DNA of 64,000 nucleotides, from NCBI GenBank assembly GCA_026224775.1, contig JAMFRP010000038.1, positions 124,001 to 188,000 of the forward strand. Reading direction: 5' to 3'. This document shows positions 58,435 through 64,000 of this stretch, piece after piece. Position 1 is the stretch's first letter; each line of letters begins with the position of its first letter. A program made the position numbers and the translations under genes. Below the pieces are notes generated by a model. That model did not search any database and had not been told where the DNA came from. It saw only the letters and a list, made by a program, of their open reading frames with translations. The DNA comes from Bacteroidota bacterium. GTDB taxonomy: Bacteria; Bacteroidota; Bacteroidia; Sphingobacteriales; Sphingobacteriaceae.

Positions 58435-59271
58435 TTAGTTTTTGTGTGATGCAGCAAATGTTTGCACAATGCTGAATCCTGTTTCGTCGATAGCGTAAGT
58501 CAGGTTATCAATTTTTGATGTAAATACGTTGTACATTACAATTGAGATTGCTGAAGTACTGATACCGAATGCTGTGTTTACCAACGCTTCAGAGATAGCT
58601 GCTGATAATGCACCCGTGTTAGTACCACCACCGTTACCTGCCAATGTATGGAAGGCCTCGATCATACCGATTACTGTACCTAACAAACCTGTTAATGTAC
58701 CAACTGATACCAAAGTAGCGATGATAGTTAAGTTTTGCTCCAACATTGGCATTTCTAAAGCTGTTGCTTCTTCGATGTCTTTTTGGATAGCTAATGATTT
58801 TTGATCAACAGTAAGTCCTGGCTCATGTTCTAATTCGCGGTATCTTTTTAAACCGGCTTTAATTACGTTAGCAACAGATCCTTTTTGTTTATCGCACTCA
58901 GCTGAAGCAGCATCAATATTACCTGCTGATAATTGAGTTTGAATTTTTCTAACGAAGGTATCAATGCTGCTTGTTCCTGTAGCTTTACCGATAACAATAA
59001 AACGCTCGATAGAGAATACAATAACCATTAATACGTAGCCCATTACCAAAGGTACTAAGTAACCACCCCTGTGCACGATACCAAATATATCGGAAGGTTC
59101 GCCACCTGTTACGTCACCACCTTTATAGTGACTTGGATCGGCTAGAACTAAGAAGAAGATCAAACATGATACTACTAAACAAATTGGAATTGCCAAACTG
59201 GCAAAAATGCTCGATGAACTTGAGCTTTCTTTTTTTACTGGAGCGGTTGGTTTTGACGGTACATTTGCCAT
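58435..59271 (-). CDS. exbB: MotA/TolQ/ExbB proton channel family protein
   Basis: The 278-residue ExbB homologue is the first gene of the TonB-energising operon. It has an N-terminal helix (about 22-40, IFASLAIPICLVVSCLIFFLV), a second helix before SIERFIVIG, a large cytoplasmic loop, and the conserved pair of helices LEQNLTIIATLVSVGTLTGLLGTVIGMIEAFHTLA and ISEALVNTAFGISTSAISIVMYNVFTSKIDNLTY. With ExbD it forms the proton-driven motor that activates TonB. A -7 element lies about 74 bases upstream. Confidence 0.92.
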   Translation of the reverse strand: MANVPSKPTAPVKKESSSSSSIFASLAIPICLVVSCLIFFLVLADPSHYKGGDVTGGEPSDIFGIVHRGGYLVPLVMGYVLMVIVFSIERFIVIGKATGTSSIDTFVRKIQTQLSAGNIDAASAECDKQKGSVANVIKAGLKRYRELEHEPGLTVDQKSLAIQKDIEEATALEMPMLEQNLTIIATLVSVGTLTGLLGTVIGMIEAFHTLAGNGGGTNTGALSAAISEALVNTAFGISTSAISIVMYNVFTSKIDNLTYAIDETGFSIVQTFAASHKN

Positions 59272-59344
59272 TACTTTAAAATTTTAGTTTTTAGTCAGTG
59301 TTTATATAAATATGTTAATTAAATGCTTGTTTTTTAGCGGGTAA

Positions 59345-59352
59345 CAAAAATA
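59345..59352 (-). promoter_or_regulatory. promoter -7 element of the exbB operon
   Basis: Minus-strand TATTTTTG fits TAnnTTTG, 73 bases before the exbB start; the leader would be about 68 bases long. Confidence 0.4.
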
Positions 59353-59767
59353 GAATTTTAATGAAATAAAAAAACTCTTTTATGCTTCATTCGCTTTTTT
59401 TACTGTTAGGTACTCATCAAAAACAATAATTGGTGAGTTAGTAACGCCTAAATCCCATTAAATTGTATGTTGAACCATTATTTTTTACAATACAACCTAT
59501 TTTTTTCAATATTAACAAAAAATAATTTATAAAAAGTATGTAACTATTATGCTATCATTTGGTCTAAGTGCATGTAAACCTACAAATAACACTAATAACA
59601 CACATATTTACAGAATATTAACTGTTTCGGATAGTAGTCGTTTTATTTTATCCCCTTATGTTTAATATTATTTAAATATCATTTTTAGGCTTATATAACG
59701 ACAATAAAGGTGTTGAATTGTGTCGATTTCATTAAATTTTCATCTTTTTTATTTATTAAAAAGAGCC
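59353..59767. other. AT-rich intergenic stretch, no gene seen
   Basis: This gap of about 415 bases (496 between the genes) is very A/T-rich and shows no reading frame of note, no tRNA-like cloverleaf and no long palindrome. It holds the upstream part of the exbB promoter and the end of the SUI1 gene's transcript. Confidence 0.5.
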
Positions 59768-60106
59768 TTATCCGCCCGCTTGCTTCACTTTGAAGCCATC
59801 AGTTTGTAATAAAGTCACAATTTTATCTCTAAAATCCCCCTGTATTAATATCTCCCCGTCTTTTACTGAACCACCAACACCACATTTTGATTTTAGTTTT
59901 TTTCCGATTTCTTGCAGTGCGCTATCAGGGCCAATAAAACCGGTTACCCGGCTAACCAATTTACCACCGCCTTTACGGTCCAAAAAAACTTTAAGATTTT
60001 GTTGCTGAGGAGGCAAAGCTTCGTTTGATCCGCTATGCTCTTGTTGATATTGAAAATCGGGATCGGTTGAATACATTATCCCGGTATAATTATTTTTTTT
60101 CGACAT
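59768..60106 (-). CDS. translation initiation factor SUI1 family protein (YciH-like)
   Basis: A 112-residue protein related to eukaryotic eIF1 and bacterial YciH. The SUI1 core is visible: LKVFLDRKGGGKLVSRVTGFIG, LKSKCGVGGSVKDGEILIQGDFRDKIVTLLQ with the Gly-rich loop and the final short helix. YciH affects start-site selection and stress translation in E. coli; the exact role here is unknown. The first 35 residues are a polar, Gln-rich extension. A composite repeat lies upstream. Confidence 0.85.
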   Translation of the reverse strand: MSKKNNYTGIMYSTDPDFQYQQEHSGSNEALPPQQQNLKVFLDRKGGGKLVSRVTGFIGPDSALQEIGKKLKSKCGVGGSVKDGEILIQGDFRDKIVTLLQTDGFKVKQAGG

Positions 60107-60176
60107 GATTTCCTGAGTTTGATTAAGTCTGAAGCCCTAAGTCGGGGGATGCAAGATAAAGAAAAAAGTTTTTTAC

Positions 60177-60323
60177 TTAGAAGCTGTTTAAAGATGATTA
60201 CATCTTGAGCGTCATTGCGAGCGCAGCGTGGCAATCCCCTACTTACAGAGCGGCTCTGCATAGCTTGGGATTGCCACGCTGCGCTCGCAATGACGATAGT
60301 TTTATATTTTTTATACAGCTTAT
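60177..60323. repeat. composite palindromic element with terminal inverted repeats, copy C
   Basis: The left outer end TTAGAAGCTGTTTAAAGATG (60177-60196) is identical over 22 bases (from AGAAGCTG) to the inverted right end of copy B at 62789-62812. Inside, 60209-60295 is a GTCATTGCGAG-type REP pair with GAGCGCAGCG in place of GAGCGAAGCG. The right outer end is decayed (ATACAGCTTATT) and merges into the lipid kinase stop codon. Confidence 0.75.
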
Positions 60324-61216
60324 TATCGCTTATGGCGATAGCTTTCGCCGGCTATAATTTTCAACGAAGAAGGCACTACAATTATTTCAATATCGGTACC
60401 GGCAATACGAGGTTCACCATCCAGGTGCATAGGGCCAGGTTTGTCGCGCCGTACCTTAATATTTTCGCCGCGCATAATTGATACATATTTTGAATCTTCG
60501 GACGCTTTGGTGAACATACGAACGCCCATCTCAATAAATCGCCATAAAGGGAACGGCCTGATCACACAAACATCTATTAACCCATCCTGCACAGATGCAT
60601 GGGGCGATACATGTGCGTTATTACCGTATTGAGATGAATTGGCAAAACTAAGCATAAAGGCTTCGTGCTGACTTTTAACTCCGTCTATATCTATATAATA
60701 GGTATCGGCTTTATAATTGGCAATCTCGTAAAAAGCAGATTTAACATAAGTGCTAAAGCCTCGCTTCTCTTTATGCGAAAACACCTCGGCAATATGAGCA
60801 TCGAAACCCATCCCTGCCATATTAAAAAACCACTCTCCATTAGCTGTTGCCGAATCGATAGATTCCACATGCCAGTTATTCAAATTTTTTATCGCAGCTT
60901 CCGTATCCATCGGGATACCTAAAAACCTGGAAAGCCCATTACCTGAACCATAGGGCAAAACCCCCATAACGGCATTGCTGCCAGTTATAGCCGACGCGAT
61001 CTCGTTCACAGTACCATCGCCACCAACTGCTACCACCAGTTCAAATTTGCCAATAGCCTCTTTTGCAATGGTATGCGCATGCCTAACGCCATCGCTAAAA
61101 ACAATGGTGTATTCAAAAACAGCCTTATCCAGGTTTTTTTCTATTAAAGCCGGCACATCATCTTTCTTCTTCCCTCCTGCTACCGGGTTTATAATAAATA
61201 AAGCTTTCCTTTTCAA
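60323..61216 (-). CDS. YegS/DgkB-type lipid kinase (diacylglycerol kinase catalytic domain)
   Basis: The enzyme phosphorylates a lipid such as diacylglycerol; about 297 residues, with ALFIINPVAGGKKKDDVPALI at the N terminus, the catalytic GGDGTVNEIASAITGS loop and GSGNGLSRFLGIP. The start is set to a TTG at 61216, giving LKRKALFIINPV. An ATG at 61291 would add 25 residues of poor quality and would lie upstream of a TAnnTTTG element at 61238-61245 and right against the metK riboswitch. The gene is divergent from metK. Confidence 0.8.
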   Translation of the reverse strand: MKRKALFIINPVAGGKKKDDVPALIEKNLDKAVFEYTIVFSDGVRHAHTIAKEAIGKFELVVAVGGDGTVNEIASAITGSNAVMGVLPYGSGNGLSRFLGIPMDTEAAIKNLNNWHVESIDSATANGEWFFNMAGMGFDAHIAEVFSHKEKRGFSTYVKSAFYEIANYKADTYYIDIDGVKSQHEAFMLSFANSSQYGNNAHVSPHASVQDGLIDVCVIRPFPLWRFIEMGVRMFTKASEDSKYVSIMRGENIKVRRDKPGPMHLDGEPRIAGTDIEIIVVPSSLKIIAGESYRHKR

Positions 61217-61237
61217 CCAGATATATTTTAGTGCCGG

Positions 61238-61245
61238 CAAAAGTA
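61238..61245 (-). promoter_or_regulatory. promoter -7 element of the lipid kinase gene
   Basis: Minus-strand TACTTTTG matches TAnnTTTG, 21 bases before the TTG start at 61216. If real, it excludes the longer ORF that begins at 61291. Confidence 0.45.
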
Positions 61246-61275
61246 AATGTATTTTCGGCTTTGTAAAAATTGTTT

Positions 61276-61283
61276 TATTTTTG
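61276..61283 (+). promoter_or_regulatory. promoter -7 element of metK
   Basis: TATTTTTG matches TAnnTTTG and would start the transcript near 61290, exactly at the 5' edge of the riboswitch-like element at 61292. Confidence 0.5.
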
Positions 61284-61291
61284 CCACCCAA

Positions 61292-61360
61292 CGGTGGACT
61301 GATTTAATGTCCTGAACATATCGGGACCGGATTGCAACCACGTAAAAAAGTGCTAAAACC
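61292..61360 (+). promoter_or_regulatory. SAM-II-like riboswitch in the metK leader
   Basis: The segment has the SAM-II core order: GTGG, then CTGATTTAA (61299-61307), then ATTGCAA (61331-61337), then the closing CCAC that pairs with GTGG (61294-61297 with 61338-61341), an A run and GTGCTAAAACC (61350-61360). GG at 61329-61330 can pair with the final CC, as the pseudoknot requires. A small extra hairpin (GTCC at 61309-61312 with GGAC at 61324-61327) is inserted in the first loop. The gene downstream makes SAM, which fits. SAM-II is known mainly from Alphaproteobacteria and, as I recall, also from Bacteroidota. A SAM-I fold does not fit. Confidence 0.7.
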
Positions 61361-61443
61361 ATGCTTCTTTTTACTGCTATCCAGTTAAATCCCTCTGCTT
61401 ATTATTTACGTTTATCCTATTTCTTAAAGTTTATTTAAAAAAC

Positions 61444-62697
61444 ATGCCATACTTATTCACTTCAGAATCCGTGTCGGAAGGACATCCGGATAAGGTTGCC
61501 GATCAAATTTCAGATGCGCTGATTGATCAATTTTTAGCTTTCGACCCAGATTCAAAAGTTGCCTGCGAAACTTTAGTTACTACCGGCCAGGTTTTTTTGG
61601 CGGGCGAAGTAAAATCAAAAGCTTATTTAGATGTACAAAAAATTGCCCGCGAGGTAATCAATAAAATTGGTTATACCAAAGGCGAATATATGTTTGATGG
61701 TAGTTCATGTGGTGTGTTATCTGCCATTCATGAGCAGTCACCTGATATTAATCAGGGTGTTGACCGCCAGGCAAAAGAAGAGCAAGGTGCAGGCGACCAG
61801 GGTATGATGTTTGGCTATGCCACCAGCGAAACTGATAACTATATGCCTTTGGCTTTAGATATTGCACATGCTTTATTAATTGAATTAGCTGCTATCCGCC
61901 GTGAGAACAGCGAAATTAAATATTTGCGCCCGGACGCGAAGTCGCAGGTTACTTTGGAGTATGATGATAACAACAAACCAACCCGTATCGACGCGATTGT
62001 TATATCAACCCAACATGATGACTTTGATGAGGAAAAAGTGATGCTGGCTAAAATCAGCAGCGATATCATTAGTATATTAATACCCCGTGTTAAAGCTAAG
62101 TATCCTAAATACGCTCACTTTTTTAACAACGATATTAAATATCACATTAACCCTACCGGCAAGTTTGTTATCGGCGGGCCGCATGGCGATACCGGCTTAA
62201 CAGGCCGTAAAATCATCGTAGATACTTACGGTGGTAAAGGCGCGCATGGTGGTGGTGCATTCTCGGGTAAAGATCCTTCAAAAGTTGACCGTTCTGCCGC
62301 TTACGCAACCCGCCACATAGCCAAAAATTTAGTAGCTGCCGGTGTTTGTGATGAGGTATTGGTACAAGTATCATATGCTATAGGTGTTGCACAACCAATG
62401 GGTATTTATGTAAATACTTATGGTACAAGCAAAGTTGGTTTGCACGATGGCGAGATCGCTAAAAAGGTGGAGGCGATATTTAACATGACACCATACGCTA
62501 TTGAAACCCGCTTTAAATTGCGCAATCCTATTTATAGCGAAACAGCAGCTTATGGCCACTTTGGCAAACCAAACCAGGTTGTAACCAAAACTTTTACAGG
62601 ACATGACGGCCACACTATCACCAAAGAAGTGGAACTGTTTACCTGGGAAAAATTAGACTACGTAGATAAAGTAAAAGCTGCTTTTAGCTTAAAATAA
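61444..62697 (+). CDS. metK: S-adenosylmethionine synthetase
   Basis: MetK makes SAM from methionine and ATP. The protein has 417 residues, slightly longer than E. coli MetK (384), with all three family domains. TSESVSEGHPDKVADQISDALID carries the ATP/Mg-binding His14, GAGDQGMMFGYA is the loop over the active site, and GGGAFSGKDPSKVDRSAAYATRHIAKN binds triphosphate. It is monocistronic, with a probable SAM-sensing leader upstream and a composite repeat plus a terminator downstream. Confidence 0.97.
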   Translation: MPYLFTSESVSEGHPDKVADQISDALIDQFLAFDPDSKVACETLVTTGQVFLAGEVKSKAYLDVQKIAREVINKIGYTKGEYMFDGSSCGVLSAIHEQSPDINQGVDRQAKEEQGAGDQGMMFGYATSETDNYMPLALDIAHALLIELAAIRRENSEIKYLRPDAKSQVTLEYDDNNKPTRIDAIVISTQHDDFDEEKVMLAKISSDIISILIPRVKAKYPKYAHFFNNDIKYHINPTGKFVIGGPHGDTGLTGRKIIVDTYGGKGAHGGGAFSGKDPSKVDRSAAYATRHIAKNLVAAGVCDEVLVQVSYAIGVAQPMGIYVNTYGTSKVGLHDGEIAKKVEAIFNMTPYAIETRFKLRNPIYSETAAYGHFGKPNQVVTKTFTGHDGHTITKEVELFTWEKLDYVDKVKAAFSLK

Positions 62698-62812
62698 TTA
62701 GAAGCTATTTAAAAATGATAAAATTAGCGTCATTGCTTCGTTCCTCGCAATGACGCTTTGTTTTTGTTTGTTTACATCAAAAACATTTAATCATCTTTAA
62801 ACAGCTTCTTAG
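62698..62812. repeat. composite palindromic element with terminal inverted repeats, copy B
   Basis: The ends match copies A and C: left TTAGAAGCTATTTAAAAATG (62698-62717) and right AACAGCTTCTTAGA (to about 62812). The central REP is short here: GCGTCATTG (62727-62735) and CAATGACGC (62748-62756) enclose TCGTTCC, so the spacer pair is missing. The flank GCTTTGTTTTTGT is shared with copy A. It begins directly at the metK stop codon. Confidence 0.8.
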
Positions 62813-62825
62813 AATATATCTTTTC

Positions 62826-62863
62826 AAGATAGCGATGGATGTATATTCATCGCTATCTTTTTT
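62826..62863 (+). terminator. intrinsic terminator downstream of metK
   Basis: AAGATAGCGATG (62826-62837) pairs exactly with CATCGCTATCTT (62848-62859), followed by further T residues: a strong hairpin between the convergent metK and acetyltransferase genes. Confidence 0.85.
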
Positions 62864-62873
62864 GTGGTAGATA

Positions 62874-63371
62874 TTAAGCCAGCTCTTTACGCATAATGTA
62901 ATCGTTCATCCAGTAAGGGCCGATGGCGATATCATCCTCGTACATCACTTTAAAACCCATTTTTTCGTAAAAGCTTTGGGCTTTGTTGTGGCGATTTACA
63001 TTTAATTCCAACAGATGTTTGCCTGCTTCTAATACCTTAGCACTTACCTCGTTGATCAGCAATTTGCCGTAGCCTTTGCCCTGTGTAGCAGGCAGGCAGT
63101 ATAACTTATGTAGTTTATATATTTCCCGATCCTCCTCACGCGGCGAATAAGCTGCGAAGGCTACAATCTGCTCTTCTTCAATAATTAGCATAAAAGTTTG
63201 CTCATTATTCTCAATTTGCTGCGTTAGCTTTTCGGTTGAATAGATCTCGGTTAGCATATAATCCAATTGCTCTTTTGACAAAATAGACAAGTACGTGGCA
63301 TACCATATTTCCTGTGCCAATTGGCGGATGGTTTCAACGTCGGCAACGGTTGCTGTTCTGATAGAATACAT
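62874..63371 (-). CDS. GNAT family N-acetyltransferase
   Basis: A 165-residue acetyl-CoA-dependent acetyltransferase. The GNAT fold is seen as IRTATVADVETIRQLA (start strand and helix), the acetyl-CoA loop KLYCLPATQGKGYGKLLI near 90-107 with Q/RxxGxG/A pattern, and LELNVNRHNKAQSFYEKMGFKV near the end. The substrate is unknown. A TAnnTTTG element ends four bases before the ATG, indicating a leaderless mRNA. Confidence 0.85.
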   Translation of the reverse strand: MYSIRTATVADVETIRQLAQEIWYATYLSILSKEQLDYMLTEIYSTEKLTQQIENNEQTFMLIIEEEQIVAFAAYSPREEDREIYKLHKLYCLPATQGKGYGKLLINEVSAKVLEAGKHLLELNVNRHNKAQSFYEKMGFKVMYEDDIAIGPYWMNDYIMRKELA

Positions 63372-63375
63372 GGCG

Positions 63376-63383
63376 CAAATATA
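63376..63383 (-). promoter_or_regulatory. promoter -7 element four bases before the GNAT gene
   Basis: Minus-strand TATATTTG fully matches TAnnTTTG and ends exactly four bases before the ATG at 63371. Confidence 0.5.
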
Positions 63384-63450
63384 TCAGAAGTCTTTCCAAG
63401 AATAAATACAGAGTTTAGTTTTAACATTCCCCATTCAGGGGGCTAGGGGG

Positions 63451-64000
63451 TTAATATTTATACCTATCGCCCCAAAGTTTCTTCAACCTTTCTTTGGCCT
63501 CGTTCTCCCGGGCATTGTTACCGGGATCATATATTTTAGTGCCTTTTATAGCATCCGGCAGAAAATCAAGATCAGTAAAGTTACCTTCAAAGCTATGGGC
63601 ATATTTGTAGCCTTTGCCGTAGCCGATGTTCTTCATCAGTTTAGTTGGCGCGTTGCGCAAGTGTAATGGTACAGGCAGATCGCCGGTTTGCTTAACCAAT
63701 GCTATAGCCGCACCAATAGCGGTAGTAGCCGAATTACTTTTGGGCGATGTTGCCAGATAAATAACTGTTTGCGATAAGATCAGCTGCGACTCCGGCATAC
63801 CGATCTTGTTAACCGATTCAAAGCAGGCTTGTGCCAGCAATAAAGCATTCGGATTCGCATTACCAATATCTTCTGAAGCCAGTATCAGCATCCGGCGGGC
63901 AATAAACAGCGGATCCTCGCCGCCGACGATCATCCGCGCCAGCCAATAAACCGCGCCATTAGGATCGCTGCCACGCATGGATTTGATGAAAGCAGATATA
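63451..64000 (-). CDS. rarA: replication-associated recombination protein A (RarA/MgsA), C-terminal part
   Basis: The gene runs in from beyond the right window edge. The visible frame reads ISAFIKSMRGSDPNGAVYWLARMIVGGEDPLFIARRMLILASEDIGNANPNAL, the hallmark of the C-terminal half of RarA/MgsA, with the lid and tetramer domain and the C-terminal segment NAPTKLMKNIGYGKGYKYAHSFEGN. RarA is a clamp-loader-like AAA+ ATPase working at stalled forks with SSB. The Walker motifs lie outside. The 3' end is preceded by a C/G-rich repeat arm. Confidence 0.92.
   Translation of the reverse strand, partial: ISAFIKSMRGSDPNGAVYWLARMIVGGEDPLFIARRMLILASEDIGNANPNALLLAQACFESVNKIGMPESQLILSQTVIYLATSPKSNSATTAIGAAIALVKQTGDLPVPLHLRNAPTKLMKNIGYGKGYKYAHSFEGNFTDLDFLPDAIKGTKIYDPGNNARENEAKERLKKLWGDRYKY

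Noticed and set aside
61292..61360. SAM-I riboswitch in the metK leader
   Set aside because: The stretch lacks the SAM-I GAGGGACTGGCCC-type junction and multi-stem layout. CTGATTTAA, ATTGCAA and GCTAAAA in order fit SAM-II instead.
1..64000. CRISPR arrays, tRNA or rRNA genes, prophage and complete insertion sequences
   Set aside because: No regularly spaced direct repeats, no cloverleaf with a GGTTCGAATCC-type arm, no phage or transposase genes were seen on reading both strands.

Overview
The window is a 64 kb piece of a Bacteroidota chromosome, most likely from the family Sphingobacteriaceae (a Mucilaginibacter- or Pedobacter-like organism). This placement is an inference. It rests on the type IX secretion and gliding genes porV and gldJ, an exbB-exbD-exbD-tonB operon, a 14-subunit nuo operon with a short NuoG, DUF4834 and DUF4159 family proteins, and repeated promoter -7 elements of the form TAnnTTTG. 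No plasmid, prophage, rRNA, tRNA or CRISPR array was seen.

Layout. Positions 1-12070 hold mostly housekeeping and single metabolic genes: the end of an rlmD-type methyltransferase, a PyrR-like phosphoribosyltransferase, a thioredoxin-like lipoprotein, a DUF6600-like protein with a huge Gln-rich tail, a 2-oxoglutarate dioxygenase, a sulfotransferase, a YjjG-type nucleotidase, uvrB, and a Crp-type regulator next to a medium-chain dehydrogenase. Positions 12231-23265 hold a YfhO-type membrane protein and a surface-polysaccharide cluster (five glycosyltransferases, an acetyltransferase, a methyltransferase and a flippase). Positions 23343-31262 hold typA, a stretch of gene debris, a C10 cysteine peptidase, a 53-residue FeoB-type Cys-rich protein, and a 1122-residue GH18/NodB/GT2 fusion. 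Positions 31345-39718 hold ispF, porV, gldJ (divergent), a biotin carrier protein, rsmE, a CNNM/CorC protein, a pyrophosphatase and a DedA protein. Positions 39774-53406 are the complete nuoA-N operon on the minus strand, interrupted between nuoF and nuoG by a four-helix-bundle gene inside short inverted repeats. Positions 53478-59271 are the ExbB/ExbD/TonB energy-transduction operon with a PstS-like lipoprotein and a TPR protein; tonB is split by a frameshift. The window ends with a SUI1 factor, a lipid kinase, metK behind what looks like a SAM-II riboswitch, a GNAT acetyltransferase and the end of rarA.

Repeats are the strongest non-genic signal. Several palindromic families sit between genes: GTCATTGCGAG-type REP pairs, a GTCATTCTGAG type, a GTCATTTCGACC type, C/G-rich and AT-rich pairs. 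Three of the REP hairpins lie inside a larger element with its own terminal inverted repeats. Almost every convergent gene junction that has room carries one of these palindromes or a hairpin terminator.

Regulatory signals worth noting are the metK leader, a perfect 18-bp palindrome upstream of the dehydrogenase gene at about the right place for an activator, several TAnnTTTG elements only four bases from the start codon (suggesting leaderless mRNAs), and a possible small RNA before the first REP pair.
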